From an uncultured Muribaculaceae bacterium (GTDB lineage: Bacteria; Bacteroidota; Bacteroidia; Bacteroidales; Muribaculaceae): DNA of 30,807 bases. The notes under the pieces were generated by a model. That model was not told where the DNA came from and did not search any database. It worked only from the letters and a program-made list of their open reading frames with translations. The stretch covers positions 1 to 30,807 of the forward strand of contig CAJTXU010000005.1 of NCBI GenBank assembly GCA_910584125.1, written 5' to 3'. Every line of letters starts with the position of its first letter. Position 1 is the stretch's first letter. A program made the position numbers and the translations under genes. Shown piece by piece: positions 7,513-16,400 of this stretch.

Positions 7513-7604
7513 AATGATAAATGATAAATGATTAGAGCTGACGCAATTGACAATCAATCAGCCGCAATCGGGACCCTAATCATTTATCATTAATCATTTA
7601 TCAT
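7513..7604. repeat. AT-rich heptad repeats forming a 16-bp inverted repeat
   Basis: AATGATA/AATGATA/AATGATT heptads at 7513-7533 face two tandem copies of TAATCATTTATCAT (7577-7590, 7591-7604). AATGATAAATGATTAG (7520-7535) is the exact reverse complement of 7576-7591. Inside the loop GCTGA (7538-7542) can pair with TCAGC (7558-7562), so a long two-part hairpin could form between oxc and the AEC gene. Confidence 0.75.
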
Positions 7605-7608
7605 TGGT

Positions 7609-9360
7609 TTAGACTTTGATATCCTGCAGCGACGCGGGATTGAGGTATCCGATGTGTCCCGACTCCTTGCCGGCGTCGGCGGCGAGCTGCACGTCGATCA
7701 GCGACGGACGCCGCGACGCTATCGATTTCCTCAACGCGTCGGAGAGCTCGGCCTGAGTCCTGACATAGTAGGTGTCGGCGCCGAACGCGTCTCCGAGTTT
7801 GTCGTAGCGGGCGTTGACGTCGAGTGTCGTCGGCGCCGGGTCGTCGGTCTTGTCCATTGGTTCGCCTACGCCGTTGTAGATGCCTCCGTTGTTGAAGATC
7901 ACCACTGTCACAGGCAGCTTGAAGCGGCAGATGGTCGAGAACTCCATACCCGAGAAACCGAACGCGGAGTCACCCTCTATGGCCACGACGCTCTTGCCGG
8001 TGGCGACGGCGGCTCCGATCGCCGAACCCATACCCATGCCCATGATGGCCCAGGTGGCGCAGTCGACACGGTGGCGCGGCAGCGACATCGAGATGCAGTC
8101 GCGGGTGTCGTCGAGCGTATTGGCGCCCTCGTTGACCAGAATCACATCGGGATTCTCGGCAAGCACGGGCTTTATCGCTCCGAGCGCGCTCCAGTGGTTC
8201 ATCGGGCTCAGCGGCGCGGCCTCGGCGAGACGGGCGGCGAACTTCGCGCCTTTTTCCTTGGTCTCGGCCTGCAGCGAGGGCACCCACTCCGGGTCGGCCT
8301 GCATCTTGCGGCCGGAGAGTTCGGCGAGCAGCGCGTCGAGGGCGAGACCCATATCGCCCACCACCGGGGCGGCACACGGGCGGTTGGTGTCGATCTCCTG
8401 CGGGTCCACCTCAAGATGCACGAACTTCGTGTCGGGATTCCATTTTCCACGGCCGAAACCGAGCAGCCAGTTGAGACGGGCACCGATCATCACCACGACG
8501 TCGGCCTCCTTCATTATTGTCGAGCGGCACGACAGGGCGCTGAGCGGTCCTTCGTCGGGCATGAGGCCCTTGGACATCGACATAGGGAAGTAAGGGATGC
8601 CGTAGCGTTCGACGAGTGCCTTAATCTTGTCGTCGACCTGCGCGTATGCTGCCCCCTTGCCGAGCAGTATGGCGGGGCGCTTCGCCGAGGCGATGAGGTC
8701 GGCGGCGCGCTTTATCGCGTCGGCGTTGGGCGCCACGGGCGAATACACGTCCACCGGCTGATAGAAGAGTTTCTCTGCCTCGGCGGCGTCCATGATCTCG
8801 CCGAGCGCCGGGGTGGTCATGTCGATGTATACTCCGCCCGGGCGACCGCTGACGGCCGCGCGGTAGGCGCGGTTGACGGCCTCGGGAATGTCGCGGGCAT
8901 GCGAGCATCTGAAGGCAGCCTTCACGAGCGGACGCGCCGTGTTGAGCTGGTCGAGTTCCTCGTATGTGCCCATCTTCATGTCGACCATCGTCGGGTCGGA
9001 CGCACCCGAGATCTGAATCATCGGGTAGCAGTTCACCGTCGCGTTGGCCGTGGCTGTGAGTCCGTTGAGGAATCCGAGCGAGGAGACGGTCATCAGCACG
9101 CCGGGCGTGCGGGTCAGGTATCCCTCGGTTGCGGCGGCCATTCCGGCCTGCTGCTCGTGGCGGAAACCCACGAAGCGTATCCCCTGGCCCTGAACCATAT
9201 AGGCGGCTTCGGTGATTGGTATGCCGACAAGGCCGTAGACATTACGGATGCCGACGTTCTTCAGGGCGCGCGCCAGGATGTACATGCCGGTCACCTGCTC
9301 CGGAAATTTCGGAGCCGCCTTGGGGGTGCATCCGCAGGCGTTGTTGCTTGTGCTTTCCAT
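7609..9360 (-). CDS. oxc: Oxalyl-CoA decarboxylase
   Basis: This thiamine-diphosphate enzyme (583 aa; Oxalobacter enzyme about 568) splits oxalyl-CoA into formyl-CoA and CO2 in the cytoplasm. The N-terminal pyrimidine-binding domain carries GFRHEQQAG with the catalytic Glu near residue 69. The central domain (about 205-345) has GKGAAYAQ and IGARLNWLLGFG. The C-terminal domain has the cofactor motif EGDSAFGFSGME...NNGGIYNG near 461-495. The sequence follows E. coli YfdU closely throughout, including YEELDQ, PMSM.KG, NEGANTLD and ESGHIGYLNP. The N-terminus has about ten extra residues with CGC. Its start is 4 nt after the frc stop, so the two are certainly one operon. Confidence is high. Confidence 0.96.
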   Translation of the reverse strand: MESTSNNACGCTPKAAPKFPEQVTGMYILARALKNVGIRNVYGLVGIPITEAAYMVQGQGIRFVGFRHEQQAGMAAATEGYLTRTPGVLMTVSSLGFLNGLTATANATVNCYPMIQISGASDPTMVDMKMGTYEELDQLNTARPLVKAAFRCSHARDIPEAVNRAYRAAVSGRPGGVYIDMTTPALGEIMDAAEAEKLFYQPVDVYSPVAPNADAIKRAADLIASAKRPAILLGKGAAYAQVDDKIKALVERYGIPYFPMSMSKGLMPDEGPLSALSCRSTIMKEADVVVMIGARLNWLLGFGRGKWNPDTKFVHLEVDPQEIDTNRPCAAPVVGDMGLALDALLAELSGRKMQADPEWVPSLQAETKEKGAKFAARLAEAAPLSPMNHWSALGAIKPVLAENPDVILVNEGANTLDDTRDCISMSLPRHRVDCATWAIMGMGMGSAIGAAVATGKSVVAIEGDSAFGFSGMEFSTICRFKLPVTVVIFNNGGIYNGVGEPMDKTDDPAPTTLDVNARYDKLGDAFGADTYYVRTQAELSDALRKSIASRRPSLIDVQLAADAGKESGHIGYLNPASLQDIKV

Positions 9361-9364
9361 AATC

Positions 9365-10654
9365 TTACTTTTTAGGCATGGGGGCCGTCGTGCCGTTGGC
9401 GGCGAATTGTTTTATGTCGTCGTCGCTGAAGCCGTATTCCTTCAGCACTTCGTCGGTGTTGCCGCCCAGCGTCGGGCAGGGCCCGTAGGTCGGCTGATAG
9501 TTGGAGAGCGTGAAGGGCACGCCGACGGTGACGAACTCGCCGATCTTGCCTCCCTGGTCGATCCTGACGAGCGTGTTGCCGTCGTAGAGGCTCTCGTCGT
9601 CCATTATCTCCTTGGTGTTGAGCACCGGTGCGACGGGTACGCCGGCCTTCGACAGCGTATCGGTCACCTCGAATTTGTCGCGGGTTATGGCCCACTCGCC
9701 GATACGCTTGTATATCTCCTGTTTGTGGCGGTCGCGTGCGTCGGCGGTGTTGAAGTCGGGGTTGGTCAGCCAGTCCTCGAAACCGAACGCCTTGCATGCG
9801 AGCTCGAAATCCTTGGCCCCGCGCTGCAGGATGATGTATGCGTAGGCGTTGGGGTCGGTCTCCCAGCCCTTGCATTTATATGTCCAGCCGAGCACGCCTG
9901 AACCCTCCTGGTTGCCCGAACGGGGCACGAAGTCGCCGAACTTCTGGTCGGGGTACTGCGGGAACTGCGTGAGGTATCCGATGCGGTCGAGCGTCAGCTG
10001 GTCGCGCGTCTTGATGCGGCAGAGGTTGAGGCATGCGTTGTGCATCGACTGGTAGACGAACGAGCCCTCGCCCGTGACGTTACGCTGCAGCAGCGCGGCC
10101 AGGATGCCTATCGCGCAGTGCATGCCGGTGTTGGAGTCTCCCAGAGCGGCGCCCGACTGGGTGGGGATATTGTCGGGTCCTTCCCACCAGCCTGTGGTCG
10201 AGGCGGCACCGGCCGTGACCTGGGCCACAGGCTCGTATGCCTTCAGATGGGCGTATTTCGACGACACCGGGAAACCCTTGATTGTGGCGTATACGCATTT
10301 CGGATTCAGTTTGTGGACCACCTCCCAGCTGAAGCCGAGCTTGTCCATGGCGCCCGGATGCAGGTTCTCGATGAAGACATCGGCCGTTTCGAGCAGCTTG
10401 GTCAGGATTTTCCTGCCGTCGGGCGTGGCGGCGTCGAGCGCGAGCGATCTCTTGTCGGAATTGAGCTGGAGGAAGTAGTAGCTCGGGCAGTCGGGATCGA
10501 ACTGAAGTTCGTTACGTGTGGCGTCGCCCGAACCGGGACGCTCGATCTTGATGACGTCGGCGCCGAGCCACGCGAGAAGCTGCGTGCACGACGGGCCTGA
10601 CTGGACATTGGTGAAGTCGATCACCTTGATGCCCTGAAGTGGTGCTGTATTCAT
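9365..10654 (-). CDS. frc: Formyl-CoA:oxalate CoA-transferase
   Basis: This class III CoA-transferase (CaiB/BaiF family) moves CoA from formyl-CoA to oxalate, giving oxalyl-CoA for Oxc and formate. The ATG at 10654 (MNTAPLQGIKVIDFT, 429 aa) matches the start of E. coli YfdW; an in-frame ATG 16 codons upstream would add an unlikely leader. Family landmarks are VQSGPSCTQLLAWLGADVIKIERPG (in two parts, 18-41), KAYEPVAQ (138-145), the catalytic Asp173 in GDSNTGMH, and KCKGWETDPNAY (260-271). The glycine loop GGGGQP of the characterised enzymes reads EGSGVL here (250-255), and Glu49 occupies the position of Trp48 (Oxalobacter) or Gln48 (E. coli). It is the first gene of the oxalate operon. Substrate could in principle differ because of the loop, but operon context supports oxalate. 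Confidence 0.94.
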   Translation of the reverse strand: MNTAPLQGIKVIDFTNVQSGPSCTQLLAWLGADVIKIERPGSGDATRNELQFDPDCPSYYFLQLNSDKRSLALDAATPDGRKILTKLLETADVFIENLHPGAMDKLGFSWEVVHKLNPKCVYATIKGFPVSSKYAHLKAYEPVAQVTAGAASTTGWWEGPDNIPTQSGAALGDSNTGMHCAIGILAALLQRNVTGEGSFVYQSMHNACLNLCRIKTRDQLTLDRIGYLTQFPQYPDQKFGDFVPRSGNQEGSGVLGWTYKCKGWETDPNAYAYIILQRGAKDFELACKAFGFEDWLTNPDFNTADARDRHKQEIYKRIGEWAITRDKFEVTDTLSKAGVPVAPVLNTKEIMDDESLYDGNTLVRIDQGGKIGEFVTVGVPFTLSNYQPTYGPCPTLGGNTDEVLKEYGFSDDDIKQFAANGTTAPMPKK

Positions 10655-10804
10655 AGTATTCTTTTTTAGTAATTTCTGAAAGTTCAGTTTCAATGTCAAC
10701 ACTGCGAATCGTGAAATTGTTGCAGTCCGTGAGGCGATAAAAAAGTATAATTCTCAATTTCAGCGGAGTGCACCGAGAATGAATTAAGAGATGAACATTT
10801 TTCG

Positions 10805-10845
10805 GTTTCGTAAAGTTTTTAAGGTAATCGAAACTCTTCGTTTCG
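10805..10845. promoter_or_regulatory. GTTTCG repeats upstream of the efflux operon
   Basis: GTTTCG occurs at 10805-10810 and 10840-10845, with the inverted copy CGAAAC at 10829-10834. The last two form the dyad CGAAAC-tcttc-GTTTCG directly upstream of the outer-membrane-factor gene. It could be an operator or a small hairpin; no regulator gene lies beside it. Confidence 0.35.
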
Positions 10846-10866
10846 TGGATTCCACATCATTCCACT

Positions 10867-12291
10867 ATGAGAAACAACGCATTAAGGAAAGCTGCGGTGA
10901 CGGCCCTGCTGACGGCCTCATGTCTCGCTTCGGCGGCAGCGACGCCCGGAGACGCGCCCGTCGCGCCTGTCGATTCGTTGCCGGCCGCGTGGCAGCTTGA
11001 CGCCCAATATTTCCAGACCACGCCGAGCGACGACCGGTGGTGGGATTCGTTTGGCGACCCCGTGCTGACTGCGCTCATCCGACGCGCCGTCGACAACAAT
11101 TACGACGTCATCGCTGCCACGAAACGCATCGAGGCGGCCCGGCAGACCTGGCGCGCCGCCAAAGGGGGCTACTACCCCACCCTCGGCGTCACGGCCGGAT
11201 GGAGCCGCGACCGCACTCCCTCGACCGCGACGGGCTATCACGGCCACAGCGAGACCATGAGCTATTTCAGTCTCGGACTCACTATGAACTGGGAGATCGA
11301 CGTCTTCGGCCGCGTCGCCGCGCAGGCCAAGGCCGACAAGGCTTCGTGGCAAGCATCCGTGGCCGACTACGACGCGACGCTCGTGTCGCTCTGCTCCAAT
11401 CTCGCCAAGGCATATTTCCAGCTGCGCATGGCGCAGGCCGAGCATGACGTGGCCGAGCGCAACATCGAGAATGCCGAGAGACTGCTCAAGATAGCCCAGG
11501 CCCGCTACGAGACAGGTCTGCGCCCGCTGGTCGACGTGGTCCAGGCGCGCATGGTGCTCGGCGATACCAAATCGACGCTCCCCGCCCTGGAGGCCGACAT
11601 CTCGACGGCCATCAACGAGATAGCTCTGCTCGTCGGGGAATATCCCGACAGGCTCGGAAACCTGCGCGAGGTCTTCCCGCTTCCGCAGACACCCCCGCCC
11701 GGCGCGGTGGGCAGCCCGCAGAGCCTGCTCAGGCGACGCCCCGACATCGTGGCCGCCGAACGCCGCCTCGCAGCCCAGGCCGCACAGGTCGGCATAGCCA
11801 AGAAGGATTTCCTGCCCGTGCTCTCGGTCAGCGCCGGAGTCGGCACCGAGGCCCGCTCGCTCAAGGACATTTTCGGAGCCGGGTCGCTCTACTATCAGGT
11901 GATGCCCACGCTGAGCTGGACGATCTTCGACGGCATGGCCCGCAACGCCCGCGTCGCCATGGCCAAGGCGGACCTCGAGGCGCAGATCGCGGACTACAAC
12001 CTCACGGTGACGACCGCCCTGCAGGAGGTCAACAACGCGATGGTCTCCTGGCTGTCGCTGGCCGACCAACTCGTCTACCGCGAGATCCTGCTCCGCGACG
12101 CCCGCCGCGAGCTCGAGCTCCAGACCGACCGCTACACGCAGGGTCTCAACGACTTCTCGGACGTGGCCGACGCCCAGACCTCGGTGCTGCAGTATGAAGA
12201 CGCCCTGGTGCGCACGCACGCCTCAGGACTCGCCGCACTCGTCACGCTCTACACCGCCCTCGGAGGCGGCTGGACCCAGACCGAACCGTAG
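10867..12291 (+). CDS. Outer-membrane efflux protein, TolC/NodT family
   Basis: This 474-residue protein forms the outer-membrane duct of a tripartite RND pump. It has an N-terminal export signal ending near residue 25; a Cys at 19 is preceded by TAS, which is not a clean lipobox, so lipidation is uncertain. The typical NodT opening WWDSFGDPVL...AVDNNYDV follows. Two outer-membrane-factor repeats with long helices cover about 65-255 and 270-465; the second repeat starts around PQSLLRRRPDIVAAERRLAA. It is the first gene of a three-gene rightward operon, with 21 nt to the fusion-protein gene. Order OMF-MFP-RND differs from acrAB-tolC in E. coli but is common in Bacteroidetes. The substrate is unknown. 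Confidence 0.92.
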   Translation: MRNNALRKAAVTALLTASCLASAAATPGDAPVAPVDSLPAAWQLDAQYFQTTPSDDRWWDSFGDPVLTALIRRAVDNNYDVIAATKRIEAARQTWRAAKGGYYPTLGVTAGWSRDRTPSTATGYHGHSETMSYFSLGLTMNWEIDVFGRVAAQAKADKASWQASVADYDATLVSLCSNLAKAYFQLRMAQAEHDVAERNIENAERLLKIAQARYETGLRPLVDVVQARMVLGDTKSTLPALEADISTAINEIALLVGEYPDRLGNLREVFPLPQTPPPGAVGSPQSLLRRRPDIVAAERRLAAQAAQVGIAKKDFLPVLSVSAGVGTEARSLKDIFGAGSLYYQVMPTLSWTIFDGMARNARVAMAKADLEAQIADYNLTVTTALQEVNNAMVSWLSLADQLVYREILLRDARRELELQTDRYTQGLNDFSDVADAQTSVLQYEDALVRTHASGLAALVTLYTALGGGWTQTEP

Positions 12292-12312
12292 ACCCCCAAA
12301 ACCGCATAAGCT

Positions 12313-13431
12313 ATGAAAAAACATCTTCTCCTTGTTCTCGTTGTTCTCGCCGTGGCGTCGATCCTCGCCGCATGTCACCGCAAAGGCGACGTCGGCGCCG
12401 ACGAGACGCCGGAAATAAACGTCGCCGTCGCGCAGTCGGATTCGATTGTGCTCCATAAGGAATACCCCGGCTATCTCGAGGCCCGGGGCAAAGCCGACGT
12501 GGTGGGCGAGGTGAGCGGGCGACTGCTCACCCAGAACTTCAAGTCTGGGTCTTACGTCACCAAAGGCCAGGTGCTCTTCACGATAGAGTCCACCAGATAC
12601 CGCGATGCCGTCGAGGAGGCCGGGGCCGCTCTCGCATCGGCCACGAGCCAGCGCGACTACTACGCCTCTCAGAGCGCGGCGATGCAGAAGGCCTACGAGC
12701 AGCAGGCCGTGTCGAAGATGGAGCTCCTGCAGTCGCAGTCGTCGCTCCGTCAGGCCGAGGCCTCGATCCACACGGCCGCCGCGCAGCTCGACAACGCCCG
12801 CACGATGCTCGCCAAGTGCACGGTGCGCGCCCCGATCTCGGGCTACATCACCCTCAACGAAATCTCGACCGGCAACTACGTCAACGGCGAGGCCGCGCCC
12901 CAGAAGCTCGCCACGATCTACGACAATTCGCTGTTCGACGCCCGCTTCTCGATCGAGGACGACCGCTACCGCTCGCTCATCGGCGACGGCGGAGGCACGG
13001 GCGAGGCCGTCTATCGCGACATGCCGCTCATTTTCTCCACGCCCATGCCTCACGCCTACACGGCCGACCTCTACTACATCTCGCCGGCGGTCGACAGTTC
13101 AACGGGGTCGCTGCTGCTTTCGGGCACGGTCAGGAACATCGACAACGAGCTTAAGGACGGCATGTATGTCAAGGTCTCGCTGCCCTGCGGCATCGAGCCT
13201 CACGCCGTGCTCGTCAAGGACGCCGCCCTCTCGACCGACCAGCTCGGCAAGTATCTATACGTTGTCAACGACTCCGACAAGGTGGTCTACACCCCGGTCA
13301 CCGTCGGCGAGCTCTACCATGACTCGCTGCGCGTCATCGAGAAGGGCATCCGCCACGGCGACAGATACGTGACCCAGGCGCTGCTCACCGTGCGCAACGG
13401 CATGAAGGTGCGCCCCGTGGTGCGTCAATGA
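12313..13431 (+). CDS. RND efflux periplasmic adaptor (membrane fusion) lipoprotein
   Basis: The 372-residue adaptor links the RND pump to the outer-membrane duct. A lipobox (ILAAC, Cys21) ends the signal peptide, so it is a lipoprotein anchored in the inner membrane like AcrA. The mature protein shows the HlyD/AcrA order: a split lipoyl domain with YPGYLEARGKADVVGEVSGR (about 51-70) and its partner CTVRAPISGYITLNEISTGNYV (near 170), an intervening helical hairpin (about 95-165, many Gln and Ala), then beta-barrel and membrane-proximal domains to the C-terminus. It lies 21 nt after the OMF gene and 34 nt before the pump gene. Confidence 0.93.
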   Translation: MKKHLLLVLVVLAVASILAACHRKGDVGADETPEINVAVAQSDSIVLHKEYPGYLEARGKADVVGEVSGRLLTQNFKSGSYVTKGQVLFTIESTRYRDAVEEAGAALASATSQRDYYASQSAAMQKAYEQQAVSKMELLQSQSSLRQAEASIHTAAAQLDNARTMLAKCTVRAPISGYITLNEISTGNYVNGEAAPQKLATIYDNSLFDARFSIEDDRYRSLIGDGGGTGEAVYRDMPLIFSTPMPHAYTADLYYISPAVDSSTGSLLLSGTVRNIDNELKDGMYVKVSLPCGIEPHAVLVKDAALSTDQLGKYLYVVNDSDKVVYTPVTVGELYHDSLRVIEKGIRHGDRYVTQALLTVRNGMKVRPVVRQ

Positions 13432-13465
13432 GCCTGAAACCCAACAACCCAAATCCAGCCACACG

Positions 13466-16400
13466 ATGTTCTCAAGATTCTTCATAAACAGGCCGATATT
13501 CGCCACGGTGCTGGCGGTGCTGATGGTCATAGGGGGCGCGCTCTGCGTGTTCACGCTTCCCATAGCCCAGTATCCCGACATCACGCCTCCGACGGTTTCG
13601 GTCTCGGCGGTCTATCCGGGCGCGAACGCGCGCACGGTGGCGCAGGCCGTCGGCGTCCCGATCGAGGCGCAGGTCAACGGCGTCGAAAACATGCTCTATA
13701 TGAGTTCGTCGAGTTCCGACGGCCAATATTCTCTCACCATCACCTTCCGCAACGGCACCGACCTCGACCAGGCGGCCATCGACGTGCAGAACCGCATGTC
13801 GCAGGTCACCTCCACCCTGCCAGAGGCCGTGACCCAGCAGGGTGTCAGCGTCCGCAAGGAGTCGACCAACCAGGTGCTGTTCTGCACGCTCGAGAGCGAC
13901 GACCCGGAGCGCTACGACGCCCTCTATCTGGCCAACTACGCACAGCTCAACCTGGTCGACCCGCTCTCGCGCGTGGAGGGCGTGGGAGGCGTGCAGGCGT
14001 TCGGCGCCGGGCAGTACAGCATGCGCGTCTGGCTCGACCCTGAGGCCATGAGGGCCCGAGGCCTGACTCCGGCCGACGTGGCCGCCGCCATCCGCTCGCA
14101 GAATATGGAGGTCTCGGCCGGATCCGTGGGCAACCCGCCGGGCGACAGCGATTCGGAATTCGAGTTCACGCTCACCTCGCAGGGACAGCTCGTCTCGGCC
14201 GAGCAGTTCGGCGACATAATAATCCGCACCGACCGCACCGGCATCCTGCGCCTACGCGACGTGGCGCGCGTGGAGCTGGGCAGCGAGAGCTACGACGTGG
14301 TCTCGCGCGTCAACGGCAAGGAAGTGGCCCTGCTCGGCGTCCAGCAGCTGCCAGGCGCCAACGCGCTCGACGTGGCCGACGGCGCGATCAAGGAACTCGA
14401 CCGCCTCAGCGCCTACTTCCCCGAGGGTGTCCGTTACCGCGTGGTGGAGAACACCACCGACTTCGTGCGCGAGTCTCTGAGCGACGTGGTCACCACGTTC
14501 CTGCTCACCACGCTCATCGTGATGGTGGTCATACTCCTCTTCCTGCAGAACTGGAGGGCAGTCATCATCCCGATGATCACGATACCCGTCTCGCTCATCG
14601 CCACTTTCGCTGTCATGAAACTGATGGGGTTCACCCTCAACACGCTGACCCTCTTCGGGCTCGTGCTTGCAATCGCAATTGTGGTCGACGACGCCATCGT
14701 GGTGGTCGAGGACTGCTCGCGACTTGTCGACAAAGGAGTGCTCACATCACGTCAGGCGGCCGTGAAAGCCATGGGCGAGCTCACGGGTCCCGTCGTGGGC
14801 GAGGTGCTTGTGCTTATGGCCGTCTTCATTCCCACGGCGTTCGTGTCGGGCATAACCGGGCAGCTATACAAACAGTTCGCGCTCACCATCGCGGTCTCTA
14901 CCGCGTTCTCGGGCTTCAACGCCCTGACGCTGACACCCGCGCTCTGCGCCTTGATGCTCAAGCCCCGCCGCCCTGCGCGCAACATCATCTACCGTGGGTT
15001 CAACCGCGGCTTCCAATGGACGCTCGGCCTCTACGGGAACACCATCTCGCGGCTCCTGCGCCATCCTGGCGCCACTCTCGCCGTCTACTCGTCCATTGCC
15101 GCCGCGGCGCTGGTATGGTTCGTCTACCGCCCCACAAGCTATATCCCCGAGGAGGACATGGGCTATTTCATGGCCTCCGTCCAGCTGCCCACGGGAGCCT
15201 CGATCGAGCGCACCGAGAAGGTGGTCGACGCCATCTCGGCCGACATCCTCAAGGAGATTCCCGAGGTTAGGGACGTCATGACAATCGCCGGATTCTCGAT
15301 GATGGGCGGCGGACAGTCGTCGAACATGGCGTCGGTCAACGTGATGCTCGTGCCGTGGAAGGAACGCCGGGGCCGGGCGGGTAATATCAACGACATCATG
15401 GCGCGCGTCGAGCGGATAGCCGCACGGCAGCAGGAGGCGGTGACGTTCTGCCTCAATCCGCCGGCCATCATGGGCCTGGGCATGACGTCGGGCCTGCAGA
15501 TGCAGCTGCTCGACATCGACAATCTCGGCGCCGGCCAGATGATGAAGGCCATCGCCGACATCCGCGAGGCGGCCGCCAAAGACCCGCGCATCGCGTCGGT
15601 GTCGTCGCTCTACCAGGGCACCGTCCCGCAGTATGAGATCGACATAGACCGCGACCGCGCCGAGATGCAGGGCGCGTCGGTATCCGACATTTATGCCGTG
15701 CTCGGGCAGTACATGGGGGCGAGCTATGTCAATGACTTCGTGGATTTCGACCGGACGTTCCAGGTCACGATGCAGGCCGACGGAGCGTCGCGGGCCAATC
15801 CCGACGACGTCCTGAAGCTCAGCGTCCGCAATTCGCGCGGCGACATGGTGCCGTTCTCGTCGTTCGCGACGGTCAGGGAGACCATGGGCGAGCCCATAGT
15901 GAACCGCTACAACATGTATACGACGGCCTCTGTCACGGCCACTCCGGCCAAGGGCGTGAGCTCGTCAGACGGCATAAAGGCAATGGAGGAAATAGTCTCC
16001 GGCACTCTGGGGCAGAACTACTCGTATGCCTGGACCGGCATGGCCTATCAGGAGACGCAGTCGGGCACCACCGTCGCGGCGGTCTTCATATTCGCCATCA
16101 TCATCACCCTGCTCGTGCTCGCCGCCCAATACGAGAGCTGGACCGACCCGATAGCCGTTGTGCTCGCGATGCCAATCGCCGTGCTCGGCACGCTGTTGGG
16201 CACTATGCTCATGAGCCAGAGCATCAGCATCTACACGCAGATCGGTCTCATCCTCGTGCTCGGCATGTCTGCCAAGAACGCGATTCTCATCGTGGAGTAC
16301 GCCATGGACTACCGCAGGACGGGCATACCTATCGTGCAGTCAGCCCACGACGCGGGCGTCGTCAGGTTCCGCCCCATCATGATGACGGCCCTGGCGTTCA

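Noticed and set aside
7654..9375. 573-aa plus-strand frame opposite oxc
   Set aside because: It is an antisense shadow typical of high-GC coding DNA; the minus-strand product is a clear oxalyl-CoA decarboxylase.
10655..10702. Upstream ATG for frc adding 16 residues
   Set aside because: The inner ATG gives an N-terminus aligned with E. coli YfdW; the leader is Lys/Leu-rich and unlike the family.
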